Below the pieces are notes generated by a model. That model was not told the origin of the DNA. It saw only the letters and a program-made list of their open reading frames with translations, and made no database searches. Below, one piece after another: positions 24,284 through 33,098 of a stretch of DNA of 64,000 nt. The DNA comes from Nitrospirota bacterium (GTDB lineage Bacteria > Nitrospirota > Thermodesulfovibrionia > Thermodesulfovibrionales > UBA1546). The first letter of the stretch is position 1. The number at the start of each line of letters is the position of its first letter. The DNA is taken from NCBI GenBank assembly GCA_009773185.1, contig WPIF01000001.1, positions 1 through 64,000 on the forward strand, read 5' to 3'. Made by a program: the position numbers and the translations under genes.

Positions 24284-26179
24284 ATTAAATTACGATTTGC
24301 GGATAACACAGAAAAAGAGATTGCTGACCTCTCAGAGATAAAAAAAGAATTCAGGAAGAGCGGGGCTTTAGCATTCAGGCTTGATTCAGATTTAAAAGAC
24401 CTGGACTTTGTAAAAGACATTTCATCCGAAGCCACGATTGATATTATTACCTTTGATTCCCCTGAAGGCAAACAGATTTACAGGCACAGCACGTCTCATG
24501 TAATGGCGCATGCTGTCAAGGAATTGTTCCCTGAGGCAAAACTTGCTATCGGCCCTGCAATAGAAGAAGGCTTTTATTACGACTTTGATATGGACAGCCC
24601 ATTCACGCCTGAAGACCTTGCCGCAATAGAAAAGAAGATGTCCGAAATAATTAAGAAGAATAATCCTTTTGTAAGAAAAAATATATCAAAGAAAGATGCG
24701 ATAGACCTGTTCAGAAAAATGGGAGAGGCTTACAAGGTTGAGCTTATTACTGAGATAGCTGACGAGGAAATGTCCATTTATGAGGAAGACGGTTTTATTG
24801 ATTTATGCCGCGGGCCTCATGTTTTTTCAACAGGGGCGATTAAGGCCTTCAAGCTTCTGAGCATTGCAGGCGCATACTGGCGCGGCAATGAGAAAAATAA
24901 AATGCTTCAGAGGATTTATGGAACGGCTTACACTTCTAAAGAAAAGCTAAAAGAACATCTCGATTTCCTCGAAGAGGTCAAAAAAAGAGACCACAGAAAA
25001 CTCGGGAAAGAGCTCGACCTGTTCAGCGTAAGCGATGACATAGGCCCCGGACTGATTCTCTGGCATCCTAACGGAGCGATTATAAGAAAGACTATAGAAG
25101 ATTTCTGGAGAGACGAACATTACAAGGCAGACTACAAGCTGCTTTATTCACCGCATATAGCAAAACTCAACCTGTGGCAGAAGAGCGGGCATCTCGACTT
25201 TTACAGGGAGAATATGTATTCACCGATGGAGATAGAGGGCATAGATTACGAACTTAAGCCTATGAACTGCCCATTCCATATAAGCGTTTATAAAAGTTCT
25301 CTCAGAAGCTACAGGGAATTCCCGGTCAGGTACGCGGAACTCGGGACTGTTTACAGGTATGAGCGTTCAGGGGTATTGCACGGGCTGCTTCGCGTCAGAG
25401 GGTTTACCCAGGATGACGCCCATATATTTTGCAGGGAAGACCAGATGGAAGACGAGATACGGAACATACTCGATTTCACGCTTTTTATCCTTAAGACATT
25501 CGGATTTGATTCATATGATGTCTATCTCTCAACCCGGCCTGAAAAATATGTAGGGACTCCGGAGAACTGGGAAAAGGCAACTAATGCACTCAGTCAGGCC
25601 CTTGAGAAAAAGGGGCTGGCATACCAGGTAGACCCCGGAGAAGGCGTGTTCTACGGCCCGAAGATAGACATAAAAATAAAGGATTCCTTAAACAGGTCCT
25701 GGCAGTGCAGCACGATTCAGGTTGACTTCAATAACCCGGAAAGATTTGATATTAACTTCAGGGGAAGTGACGGAAAAGACCACAGGCCCATAATGATCCA
25801 CCGCGCCCTGATGGGCTCTCTGGAAAGATTCTTCGGGGTTCTCATAGAGCATTATGCAGGTATATTTCCTCTGTGGCTTGCGCCTGTTCAAATCGGGATA
25901 ATTACAATAGCTGAAAGACATTCTGATTATGCGCTGGGAATTGCGCGCAGTTTAAAGGCTGAAGGCCTCAGGGTCGAAACAAATCTTGAAAATGAAAAAA
26001 TTGGCCATAAAATAAGAGAGGCCACTATCAGAAAAGTGCCTTATTTGGTTATAATAGGCGATAAAGAGATGGCTGAAGGGAAACTGACTGTAAGAAAGCG
26101 CAGCGGTGAAAACATAGGCCCGTTTACGGCAGAAGAATTTACCGGCGTAATAAAAAGCGAGATAAAAAATAAAAAATAA
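24284..26179 (+). CDS. thrS: Threonyl-tRNA synthetase, apparently with an AUU start
   Basis: The protein is about 631 residues. A short TGS domain leads to HSTSHVMAHAV (editing-domain HxxxH), with the second editing motif at DGFIDLCRGPH. The class II core motifs follow (RYAELGTVYRYERSGVLHGLLRVRGFTQDD; MIHRALMGSLERFFG), with a C-terminal anticodon domain. No ATG, GTG or TTG occurs in frame before 24503, which lies inside the editing domain. Full length requires starting at ATT 24284, six bases after GGAGGG. It heads the thrS-infC-rpmI-rplT-pheS operon, directly after tRNA-Val. Confidence 0.9.
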   Translation: MKLRFADNTEKEIADLSEIKKEFRKSGALAFRLDSDLKDLDFVKDISSEATIDIITFDSPEGKQIYRHSTSHVMAHAVKELFPEAKLAIGPAIEEGFYYDFDMDSPFTPEDLAAIEKKMSEIIKKNNPFVRKNISKKDAIDLFRKMGEAYKVELITEIADEEMSIYEEDGFIDLCRGPHVFSTGAIKAFKLLSIAGAYWRGNEKNKMLQRIYGTAYTSKEKLKEHLDFLEEVKKRDHRKLGKELDLFSVSDDIGPGLILWHPNGAIIRKTIEDFWRDEHYKADYKLLYSPHIAKLNLWQKSGHLDFYRENMYSPMEIEGIDYELKPMNCPFHISVYKSSLRSYREFPVRYAELGTVYRYERSGVLHGLLRVRGFTQDDAHIFCREDQMEDEIRNILDFTLFILKTFGFDSYDVYLSTRPEKYVGTPENWEKATNALSQALEKKGLAYQVDPGEGVFYGPKIDIKIKDSLNRSWQCSTIQVDFNNPERFDINFRGSDGKDHRPIMIHRALMGSLERFFGVLIEHYAGIFPLWLAPVQIGIITIAERHSDYALGIARSLKAEGLRVETNLENEKIGHKIREATIRKVPYLVIIGDKEMAEGKLTVRKRSGENIGPFTAEEFTGVIKSEIKNKK

Positions 26180-26238
26180 GTTACAATATTCAGCTTTGGC
26201 AGTTTTGAACTGCGGGTATTTTATATGGAGGTGAAGGT

Positions 26239-26739
26239 ATAAGCAAGAACATAAGAGTAAACGAACAGATAAGGGCAAAAGAAGTAAGACTTATTGACGG
26301 AGAAGGAAAACAGGTAGGCGTTATCCCTGTGAGAGAAGCATTAGTTATGGCTGTAGAAAAAGACCTTGACCTGGTAGAGGTATCGCCGGAAGCAACCCCC
26401 CCGGTCTGCAAGCTGCTGGACTTTGGCAAGTATAAATATCAGTTGAGTAAAAAGCAGACTGCAGGTAAAAGGATTGATGTAAAAGAAGTAAAGATCAGGC
26501 CCCAGATAGATATACATGATCTGGAGTTGAAAGTTAGAAACATAAGACGTTTCCTGGACGAGGGTAATAAGGCAAAGGTCATGATGTTCCTCAGGGGAAG
26601 AGAAATGGCCAGGCCGGATCTCGGGATGAAAGTCTTTGAGAAAATTTCACAGATGCTGACAGGAAAGTTCAATATAGAGGTTATGCCAAAACTGGAAGGC
26701 AAGAGTATCACAATGGTAATAGCGCCAGGCGGCAAGTAA
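26239..26739 (+). CDS. infC: Translation initiation factor IF-3, AUA start
   Basis: This protein of about 166 residues binds the 30S subunit and checks initiator tRNA and start codons. The N-domain begins [19 protein letters not shown]; the linker and C-domain ([19 protein letters not shown]...[14 protein letters not shown]...RGREMAR) are complete. The conserved N-terminus can only be reached from ATA at 26239, five bases after GGAGGTG. The next usual start (GTG 26329) would delete 30 conserved residues. AUU, AUC and AUA starts are the known basis of IF-3 autoregulation. Confidence 0.92.
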   Translation: MSKNIRVNEQIRAKEVRLIDGEGKQVGVIPVREALVMAVEKDLDLVEVSPEATPPVCKLLDFGKYKYQLSKKQTAGKRIDVKEVKIRPQIDIHDLELKVRNIRRFLDEGNKAKVMMFLRGREMARPDLGMKVFEKISQMLTGKFNIEVMPKLEGKSITMVIAPGGK

Positions 26740-26753
26740 AGGAGGTTAATAAT

Positions 26754-26951
26754 ATGCCAAAAATTAAAACACATAGAGGGGCAGCCAAGAGATTCAAGCT
26801 TACAGGCACAGGCAAGGTAAAGAGGAGCAAGGCTTTTAAGAGCCATATCCTTACACACAAGCCTGCAAAGAGAATGAGGGGTTTAAGAAATGCCACTCTG
26901 GTTCACAAGACAGAGGAAAAGAACATAAAAAGACTTTTACCATATCTGTAA
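26754..26951 (+). CDS. rpmI: 50S ribosomal protein L35 (bL35)
   Basis: This basic 65-residue protein has the standard N-terminus [14 protein letters not shown] and the [14 protein letters not shown] segment. AAAGGAGGT precedes the ATG. Its place between infC and rplT is the canonical order. Confidence 0.95.
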   Translation: MPKIKTHRGAAKRFKLTGTGKVKRSKAFKSHILTHKPAKRMRGLRNATLVHKTEEKNIKRLLPYL

Positions 26952-26974
26952 AGATAAAAAATTAAAAAATAAAG

Positions 26975-27012
26975 ATAAAAGAGTTCAGTATTTTTAATAT
27001 TTGCTCTTTTAT
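26975..27012 (+). terminator. Possible attenuator hairpin between rpmI and rplT
   Basis: ATAAAAGAG (26975-26983) pairs with CTCTTTTAT (27004-27012), followed by TTTTG. The stem is AT-rich and the loop has 20 bases, so it would terminate weakly; it could take part in L20-type feedback. Confidence 0.35.
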
Positions 27013-27035
27013 TTTTGAATTTCAGGAGGATTAAG

Positions 27036-27395
27036 ATGCCAAGGGCTAAAGGTGGATTTAAAACAAGAAGAAGAAGAAAAAAACTGCTTGAGAAGGCAAA
27101 GGGATACTATAGTGCGAAGAGCCGCCTTTTCAGGATAGCAACGGAGGCGGTTGACAAGGCCTTACAATATGCCTACAGGGACCGTAAAGTAAAGAAACGT
27201 GAATTCAGGTCTCTCTGGATTATACGGATTAACGCTGCGGCTCGGGCAGCAGGATTGACTTACAGCCAGTTTATAACAGGGCTTAAAAAGGCACAGATAG
27301 CATTGAACAGGAAGACGCTTGCGGATATGGCCTATACCGATCCAAAGGCTTTCAATGCTATTGCAGAGACAGTTAAGAAAAAACTTGCCGCATAG
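27036..27395 (+). CDS. rplT: 50S ribosomal protein L20 (bL20)
   Basis: This protein of about 119 residues starts at the ATG at 27036 behind CAGGAGGA, giving the family N-terminus [37 protein letters not shown] and the C-terminal [12 protein letters not shown] are conserved. It is an early assembly protein and, in other bacteria, a translational repressor of its operon. Confidence 0.96.
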   Translation: MPRAKGGFKTRRRRKKLLEKAKGYYSAKSRLFRIATEAVDKALQYAYRDRKVKKREFRSLWIIRINAAARAAGLTYSQFITGLKKAQIALNRKTLADMAYTDPKAFNAIAETVKKKLAA

Positions 27396-27410
27396 AAGCG
27401 GCGGGTAACT

Positions 27411-28424
27411 ATGCCTGATAACGATTCCCTTAAAAAAATCTTTCTCGCTGAATTAAACATAGCTGCGTCTGTTGCAGAACTTCAACAGCTCAGGGTCAAA
27501 TATCTCGGTAAAAAAGGGGCGCTGACAGCGCAGCTCAAAAGCCTTTCCACTCTGCCGGCTGAAGAAAGACGGTCTTTTGGAAAGACAGTAAATGAACTTA
27601 AAGAATTCATTGAGACTGAAATATCTGCAAGGGCCTCTGTTTTAGGCAATGCAGACCTCAGTAAGAGGCTGGCCTCAGAAGCTATTGATGTAACCCTTCC
27701 CGGCAAATATACACCCTTCGGCAGTGAACATCCGATAAACAAAGTCCTGAAAGAGATTACGGATGTATTTATCACGATGGGATTCGGCGTTGAGGAAGGG
27801 CCACAGGTAGAACTCGACTACTATAATTTCGAAGCCCTTAATATGCCAAAAGACCATCCTGCAAGGGATATGCAGGACACATTCTACATCACTGACGATG
27901 TGATGCTGAGGACCCATACTTCACCTGTACAGATACGGGTGATGGAGCAGAAGAAACCTCCCCTGAGGTTCATAGCTCCGGGCAAGGTTTACAGATGCGA
28001 TGCAGATGTATCTCATACACCGATGTTCCATCAGGTTGAAGGACTGATGGTGGATACGGATATATCTTTCAGCGACCTTAAGGGTGTCCTGGAGACTTTC
28101 ATCCACAGGATATTCGGCCCTGATACTCCTGTAAGGTTTAGGCCCAGCTTTTTCCCTTTCACAGAGCCCTCGGCAGAAGTTGATATCGGTTGTGTCTTTT
28201 GCAAAAGAAGGGGATGCCCTGTATGCAAGAGCACCGGATGGCTTGAGATACTCGGAGCAGGGATGGTAAATCCGCATGTATTTGAGATGGTTGGCTATGA
28301 CCCTGAGGCCTATACTGGCTTTGCATTCGGAATGGGAGTTGAGAGGATAACCATGCTTAAGTATTCCATAGACGACATCCGGCTTTTCTACGAAAATGAT
28401 ATACGCTTCCTGCGCCAGTTTTAA
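27411..28424 (+). CDS. pheS: Phenylalanyl-tRNA synthetase alpha subunit
   Basis: This 337-residue protein has an N-terminal coiled coil, then the class II catalytic core: [44 protein letters not shown], then the C-terminal [15 protein letters not shown]. It is complete. A four-Cys insert ([16 protein letters not shown], about residues 263-278), probably a small zinc site, is common in the family. The usual partner pheT does not follow: the next gene, yajQ, is convergent 12 bases away, so the beta subunit must be encoded elsewhere. Confidence 0.94.
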   Translation: MPDNDSLKKIFLAELNIAASVAELQQLRVKYLGKKGALTAQLKSLSTLPAEERRSFGKTVNELKEFIETEISARASVLGNADLSKRLASEAIDVTLPGKYTPFGSEHPINKVLKEITDVFITMGFGVEEGPQVELDYYNFEALNMPKDHPARDMQDTFYITDDVMLRTHTSPVQIRVMEQKKPPLRFIAPGKVYRCDADVSHTPMFHQVEGLMVDTDISFSDLKGVLETFIHRIFGPDTPVRFRPSFFPFTEPSAEVDIGCVFCKRRGCPVCKSTGWLEILGAGMVNPHVFEMVGYDPEAYTGFAFGMGVERITMLKYSIDDIRLFYENDIRFLRQF

Positions 28425-28436
28425 ATCAAAAACAAG

Positions 28437-28934
28437 TTACCTGTAATTTATAAACTCCATGTGTATCCCAAGGTCTTTTCCGCGGAGCATTGTCATCACT
28501 GTCTGAAGGTCATCTATCTTTTTTGCCCTCACCCTCACCTGGTCTTTCTGTATCTCTGCCTGAACCTTCATCTTTGAATCCTTGATAATCTTCACAATCT
28601 CCTTTGCCTTTTCCTGCACAATCCCCTGCTGGAGAGTGATAACCTGCCTCGCTGTTCCTCCTGCTGCCTGCTCAACCTTTCCGTACACAAGAGATTTAAG
28701 GGAGACCCCGCGTTTGGCAAATTTTGACTGGAGTATATCAATGACGCTTTTCATCTTCTGTTCATCGTCAGAGATGAGAGTTATCTCAGCCTTATCTTTA
28801 TTGAACTCAATACTGCTCTTGCTTGCCTTGAAGTCAAACCTCTGGCTCATCTCTTTAGTCGCCTGCTGGACAGAGTTTAAGACCTCCTGCATATCTACCT
28901 TGCTTACTATATCAAAAGAATGTTCATCTGCCAT
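28437..28934 (-). CDS. YajQ-family nucleotide-binding protein
   Basis: This protein of about 165 residues starts at the ATG at 28934 behind GGAGGGG. The sequence begins [17 protein letters not shown] and shows [11 protein letters not shown] and the C-terminal [16 protein letters not shown] of the YajQ/DUF520 family. These are two ferredoxin-like domains reported to bind c-di-GMP or tRNA/nucleotides in some species. It may pair functionally with the PilZ protein at 19262-20050, but that is speculative. A cassette array begins about 55 bases upstream of its start. Confidence 0.9.
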   Translation of the reverse strand: MADEHSFDIVSKVDMQEVLNSVQQATKEMSQRFDFKASKSSIEFNKDKAEITLISDDEQKMKSVIDILQSKFAKRGVSLKSLVYGKVEQAAGGTARQVITLQQGIVQEKAKEIVKIIKDSKMKVQAEIQKDQVRVRAKKIDDLQTVMTMLRGKDLGIHMEFINYR

Positions 28935-28987
28935 TTGCCCCTCCGGATAAATTAGTCGCTCAAAGTCATGTAACAATAATATTATAA

Positions 28988-29063
28988 GTTAAACAGAGGT
29001 GCAGGGGCAAATAACCGATGCAAAAAAACATAGCGGCTATTACCTGTCGCCTCTACCGTCAGC
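28988..29063 (-). repeat. attC-like site, cassette array site 5
   Basis: On the minus strand GAGGCGACAGG pairs with CCTGCACCTC with one bulged base, and AATAGCC pairs with GGTTATT. Outer boxes are GCTGAC and GTTTAAC. The site follows the gene at 29065-29556 directly. Confidence 0.5.
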
Positions 29064-29064
29064 T

Positions 29065-29556
29065 TCATTTTCTGCTCTTCCAGATTTTTCTAAAAGGGAT
29101 TATTTCCTTATAGATGGAGCCATTGAATTTTTCAGGGGCGTAGTGATCAAATGATATAGTTAGCTTGCTGGTCTCGTATTGATAAACTTGCTCTTCCTTC
29201 ATCTTTTTTTCATAGAGGTCTATGCTTACACGTCCCACGTTACTGCCTTTTTCAACTGAGATAGAGTTTGACGCCCAATAGGGCATATCTGGAAGAACAA
29301 ATAATTTTACTTCTTCATTGGGAATTTCATCTTGATAAGTATAAAATACGTCAACAATAAGGGAATAATCTGTTTCCTGTACTACGGTAACCTTGTCGAC
29401 TTTAATCTTATGAGGAGGTTTTAACTTAGTTCCTCTCTTAAATATGGTAACACCAGACCTATCAGTGTGACCGGAAGGTTTTTTTGTTGCTTGAGCTGTT
29501 GCTATTAAAATGAAAACGAACATTATTATGAGTGACATGAGTGACAATTTTTTCAT
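29065..29556 (-). CDS. Hypothetical secreted protein (cassette gene)
   Basis: This protein of about 163 residues starts at 29556 behind GGAGA. The signal peptide spans residues about 1-22 (MKKLSLMSLIIMFVFILIATAQA). The mature part is beta-rich and has no motif I recognise. It is flanked on both sides by attC-like hairpins in the same orientation, so it is probably an integron cassette. Confidence 0.6.
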   Translation of the reverse strand: MKKLSLMSLIIMFVFILIATAQATKKPSGHTDRSGVTIFKRGTKLKPPHKIKVDKVTVVQETDYSLIVDVFYTYQDEIPNEEVKLFVLPDMPYWASNSISVEKGSNVGRVSIDLYEKKMKEEQVYQYETSKLTISFDHYAPEKFNGSIYKEIIPFRKIWKSRK

Positions 29557-29580
29557 TATCAAATCTCCTTTGGCGGATAG

Positions 29581-29712
29581 AACTAACGTATGTGTCACTG
29601 ACGAGTGCTACTGAAAAACAACAACATGCTAAAACTAATTTGCACATCTTAAAACAATGCACGTTAAAAAAGCATCCTGTGGCACTCGTTCATGTGCGCG
29701 CAATTGTTAACT
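29581..29712 (-). repeat. attC-like site, cassette array site 4
   Basis: On the minus strand AGTTAAC (29712-29706, containing the stop of the upstream gene) faces GTTAGTT (29587-29581). The inner arms ACGAGTGCCAC and GTAGCACTCGT pair over 11 bases with one wobble. The length of 132 bases is near that of long (VCR-type) sites. Confidence 0.55.
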
Positions 29713-30507
29713 TTTAATCAAAGTTAATTGTTTGTAATATTGCTCTAAATCATAATCAGATTCGTCAAAATCTTTAGAACTTCTATATTCCTTTATTTCA
29801 TCAACCATTCGATTGAATTTATTTATCAACCAACCATATTTTACTTTTAAATCTGGTTTATCCGTATTAATATACGGGGTAATAATTTCCCTAAGGTTTT
29901 CAATATATAATGGTTCATCCTCAGCAGAATCTAAGTTTTCAAAAGCTTTCCCAAAATAATCAATGTAATACATATTGTCTGTGTCTTTTGATACGATACT
30001 GTTTATGCTATCAAGTTCATCCTCTGGAGCATGATGAAAAGAATGAAATTGCTTCCCAATATCTAATATTGTTTCATCAAGTATAACCCTAGGGAATAAG
30101 GCTGCCTTCGATTCTGTGTCATACGCTTTAATAAATCCTGGTCCAAAAAGTATTTTATCTGTATGGATTAATTTGCCAAGAGTAATTCCTCCCCTACATA
30201 ATACTTTGTGTTTTAACAATTCGCTAATAAGTACCTGAATATCAAATAAGTTGTAAAATATTCCACTTTCTTCGCTATAAAGAAAAGATATTACTATAGA
30301 ATCTGAAAATTGCGTCACAACCTTTGATTTTTCAAAAAAGCCTTCAGGATTATCCAAATCCAAAATTTTTCTGATAGTCGAAAAAATATAATATGTTTTC
30401 TCAATATCTTTTTCCTTATCATTCCCTTTACCATCGGTTGTTTCAGCAATAATATCTCTAAATCCGAGAATATCAATAAGCGCTATAATTCTCATTTCAT
30501 ATTTCAA
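29707..30507 (-). CDS. Class III nucleotidyl cyclase-like protein (cassette gene)
   Basis: This protein of about 266 residues matches the order of class III cyclase motifs. ALIDILGF has Asp12 in the first-strand metal position. FSDSIVI has Asp69 where the second metal Asp is expected. RGGITLG resembles the RIGIHTG motif (residues 105-111). Substrate-specifying and transition-state residues cannot be identified by eye, so activity and base specificity are unknown. The start is TTG at 30507 behind GGGAG, or the ATG four codons later. Its stop codon is part of an attC box. Cyclases in mobile islands can signal in phage defence (for example Pycsar), but no cognate effector is clearly adjacent. 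Confidence 0.5.
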   Translation of the reverse strand: MKYEMRIIALIDILGFRDIIAETTDGKGNDKEKDIEKTYYIFSTIRKILDLDNPEGFFEKSKVVTQFSDSIVISFLYSEESGIFYNLFDIQVLISELLKHKVLCRGGITLGKLIHTDKILFGPGFIKAYDTESKAALFPRVILDETILDIGKQFHSFHHAPEDELDSINSIVSKDTDNMYYIDYFGKAFENLDSAEDEPLYIENLREIITPYINTDKPDLKVKYGWLINKFNRMVDEIKEYRSSKDFDESDYDLEQYYKQLTLIKS

Positions 30508-30551
30508 GATTGTTTCTCCCTTATATATTCTGCAAAATATAGATTGCTAAT

Positions 30552-30624
30552 TCTTAACTTTCAGGGTAAGCGGCTTTGCCCCGTTGAAAATAAAGGCAAG
30601 GGTCGCTTTAACCTGTAGTTAGCC
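30552..30624 (-). repeat. attC-like site, cassette array site 3
   Basis: On the minus strand the box GGCTAAC (30624-30618) contains the stop of the upstream gene. AGGTTAAAGCGACCCTTGCC pairs with GGGGCAAAGCCGCTTACCCT over about 19 positions with one extra A and several wobbles. The final box is GTTAAGA (30558-30552). The length is 73 bases. Confidence 0.65.
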
Positions 30625-30846
30625 TATTATTATTTGAAGTAAAAATCCTATTATTACCAGTCCTATTCCGCATTTGAACGCCATAGGCGAAATAAAAGAA
30701 GCCAAATATATTCTTCCGCCTCTATTATCTTCTTGATACGCCTCTCCCAGGTTTTTCCCGAATGAAAATGCTATCAATATAGTTCCTATAAGATTCAGCA
30801 AAAGCCCTAACTTGTCCCAAATAAACAATAGTATTGAGTTAATCAT
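30619..30846 (-). CDS. Small two-helix membrane protein
   Basis: This 75-residue protein has two hydrophobic segments (about 3-26 and 55-74) separated by a charged loop (GKNLGEAYQEDNRGGR). Its start overlaps the preceding gene by four bases (ATGA), so the two are coupled. No family is recognised. It could be a holin-like or effector-like membrane protein, but nothing visible proves this. Confidence 0.55.
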   Translation of the reverse strand: MINSILLFIWDKLGLLLNLIGTILIAFSFGKNLGEAYQEDNRGGRIYLASFISPMAFKCGIGLVIIGFLLQIIIG

Positions 30847-31052
30847 TTTGCTTTGCCAACGTGGATGCCGTAATATTTCAATACGTTATTTCTAAATTTT
30901 TTCAAGCCATACTCAGATAGCGTTGTCTTGAATTTTGTATCTGGGTCAGAACATGAAATTGTCAGATTTTTTTCCATATCACAGTTACCACATGGGAATA
31001 CGCTAAGCTTTATAGTGAGCGTCTTCCCTTTTCCATCTCTTGATACCGGCAT
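30843..31052 (-). CDS. Small hypothetical protein
   Basis: This 69-residue protein has a CGNC motif (residues 21-24) and a third cysteine at residue 34. AAAGGAGGT lies just before the ATG. It is the first gene of a two-gene cassette, with a membrane protein overlapping its end. No family is recognised. Confidence 0.55.
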   Translation of the reverse strand: MPVSRDGKGKTLTIKLSVFPCGNCDMEKNLTISCSDPDTKFKTTLSEYGLKKFRNNVLKYYGIHVGKAK

Positions 31053-31075
31053 GGAACCTCCTTTAAATTTAATCA

Positions 31076-31155
31076 GGCTAACGACTCAAATAACCCGCTG
31101 GTGTAAAACCCTTGAAAACCAAGCTCGGCTTATCGCCAGTCGGTCTTGACGTAAT
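31076..31155 (-). repeat. attC-like site, cassette array site 2 (degenerate)
   Basis: On the minus strand GTTAGCC (31082-31076) is a good R'-type box. ACCG-CTGG and CCAGCGGGT arms pair, and CAA/TTG extend them. The matching outer box near the DUF4062 stop is poor. Confidence 0.45.
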
Positions 31156-31169
31156 TGTCAGTGTCATCA

Positions 31170-32342
31170 TTATAGAAAGTTTCTCCTCACCCTTTCGAGT
31201 TCTTTAGATATCTCCGAAGTGTCCGGGGCCGTAAGTGTAAGGGTTAACTTAATTTCCGTGCCCTCTTTGTATTGGTCGATGTTATCGAAGATATGGTTAG
31301 TTTCCTTGTGAATATATGTAGCATAATCTTCTATTTCTTTAATTGCATTCGTAGCCATTAGGGAAGTTAGCTCAAGAAGCCTGCTGAAGGCGTCATCAAC
31401 ATTTAAAGTTAGAAATTCTAAGCGCCATTCGATGAGTCTCTTATATCCATCCGTAAATCTCTTGGCAATATAGTGGATATGTTTTGCATCCCCCGGCTGG
31501 CCCGGTGCACCAAACGCGACGGGTAGACCTTCATTAAGAAGTGTTGTTGACGATGTAAGCGTGTTCAATATAAGGCTGAGATGTTGCGAGACCCAGTCGG
31601 CGACCTCAAGATGGTCTTTCAATGCTGTTCTTTGGCCGTATGAAACTCCATATAATAAATCTCTCCTAATATCCTCATATTTTTCAATGTAATCTTTGAG
31701 AACTTCTGCAAAGAAACGATACTCCCAGCCTCGGGGCCTCTCTATAAGTATTTGAAGAGCCTTTGGAGATATGTCAGCAAGCGCTTTATCATCCAAAATG
31801 CCGGGCATTATTTTCGCCCTGAGGTCGAGGCAATCCATGAATAGATAGGCAAATTGATGCTTAAGAGTTTCACAGATTTCCTGAGCGGACTCAAATGAAA
31901 AAACCCAATTATCTTTCGTGTCTCGAAGTAACTCAACAAACTCAAACAATTTGTTGTTGTCAACTACTTCTGAGAAATCCGCTTCTTTATTTTTTCTCCA
32001 CACTGGAAGAATGTTTATAATATTTTTTGCTACAAAAACATAAATTGGCGTGCCCTTCGCTTTTGCCTCGATATACTCCAAGTTGGTTACAGATTTACCG
32101 TTATCTGCAATAGCACCGTATCGTCCCCCAACTATCAGTATGAATATGTCTGCCCTATTTTTGACCGTTTCTCTGCAATTCCTAATCGTATCGTATGACG
32201 GATTTATGGGGAATGAATTGAAGTCGGAGAGAACTGGATCAAGCCCAAGAGACTCAATAAATTGTTTTAAATCTGCTCTTAATTGACCTAAATCAAAACA
32301 GGTTGAACTAACAAATATAGATGGCCTAAATCCCTTTGGCAC
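31170..32342 (-). CDS. DUF4062-domain protein (cassette gene)
   Basis: In this 390-residue protein, residues 6-110 form a DUF4062 domain: SIFVSSTCFDLGQLR at the N-terminus, then DIFILIVGGRYG and SVTNLEYIEA. This Rossmann-like fold, related to TIR/nucleoside-processing domains, commonly precedes NTPase or repeat modules in bacterial immunity and signalling proteins. The remaining 280 residues look helical and show no P-loop, so this is not a full STAND/NLR protein. The GTG start has a distant GGAG. It lies within a cassette array with attC-like sites on both sides. Confidence 0.7.
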   Translation of the reverse strand: MPKGFRPSIFVSSTCFDLGQLRADLKQFIESLGLDPVLSDFNSFPINPSYDTIRNCRETVKNRADIFILIVGGRYGAIADNGKSVTNLEYIEAKAKGTPIYVFVAKNIINILPVWRKNKEADFSEVVDNNKLFEFVELLRDTKDNWVFSFESAQEICETLKHQFAYLFMDCLDLRAKIMPGILDDKALADISPKALQILIERPRGWEYRFFAEVLKDYIEKYEDIRRDLLYGVSYGQRTALKDHLEVADWVSQHLSLILNTLTSSTTLLNEGLPVAFGAPGQPGDAKHIHYIAKRFTDGYKRLIEWRLEFLTLNVDDAFSRLLELTSLMATNAIKEIEDYATYIHKETNHIFDNIDQYKEGTEIKLTLTLTAPDTSEISKELERVRRNFL

Positions 32343-32367
32343 AATATTCTATTTCTCCTTTCTTAGC

Positions 32368-32456
32368 TACTAACGCCGGAAATGAGGTGCATGTGCAACC
32401 AGCCTTTGCAAAAACCCACAGAGGCTATTCCCAGCGCCCCGATTTAATTGTTATAC
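32368..32456 (-). repeat. attC-like site, cassette array site 1
   Basis: On the minus strand GTATAAC (32456-32450) faces GTTAGTA (32374-32368). The arms show AAAT/ATTT four bases inside the boxes, GG/CC pairs, and an AGCC/GGCT stem around the loop. Confidence 0.5.
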
Positions 32457-32504
32457 GTTGTCTTGCTATATCAGTCGATTTCAAATAGAAACATTCTTAT
32501 GAGA

Positions 32505-33014
32505 CTAACTTTCTAATTTTACAAAGATATCATGTATAGATTTTGGCCATATCATAATATGGAGGAGCGCACCAAAAGCAACGCCTAACGTTGATGACAA
32601 GAGCCACTCGTTAAAAGTTTGAATAAAAACATAGCTATACAGAGCAGAGGCGCTTGAAAATGTTAAGAATAATATCAGGAAGCCTACAATCCTTGTGGGA
32701 ATCAAATACTTGATTCCGAATAACATGGCAAAACCCAAAAACAGCCCGCTGATAACTCCCCAGATATTAAGCTGAAGTGTCTCGATTTTTACAAATTCGG
32801 GTGTTTTAAAAAGTGCAATTTCGTAAACAAAATAGATTACAAATAATACTAGACCTGCCCAGAAACCCGATCGCGCTGAAGTTCTGTTCTCGCCCATAGG
32901 AACATTGAGCATAATTGATCTTCCGAGAAAAAAAAGACCAACAAGAATCAAAGGAACTACTACCCAATAGGCAACGAAAGTGAAAATGTTCTTAATGCCA
33001 TTATTTTCTATCAT
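32505..33014 (-). CDS. Hypothetical multi-pass membrane protein (cassette gene)
   Basis: This 169-residue protein has about five hydrophobic segments (residues roughly 9-28, 46-62, 80-98, 104-128 and 132-152). GGAG lies about six bases before the ATG. No family is recognised. It is the first gene of the minus-strand cassette array. Confidence 0.6.
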   Translation of the reverse strand: MIENNGIKNIFTFVAYWVVVPLILVGLFFLGRSIMLNVPMGENRTSARSGFWAGLVLFVIYFVYEIALFKTPEFVKIETLQLNIWGVISGLFLGFAMLFGIKYLIPTRIVGFLILFLTFSSASALYSYVFIQTFNEWLLSSTLGVAFGALLHIMIWPKSIHDIFVKLES

Positions 33015-33098
33015 CCATTTCTCCTTTACCCTTAAAAGCTGACTAAGCCGCTTATAAATAACGATATCGTCTTTTTCTTAAATATCATTTTTTGTCAC

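Noticed and set aside
24503-26179. ATG at 24503 as the thrS start
   Set aside because: It falls inside the conserved HSTSHVMAHAV editing motif and would delete the N-terminal domain; a well-placed ribosome site precedes ATT at 24284.
29707-31052. A complete Pycsar system (cyclase plus membrane effector)
   Set aside because: The cyclase-like gene and the two-helix membrane gene are separated by an attC-like site, and the membrane protein has no recognisable nucleotide-binding domain.
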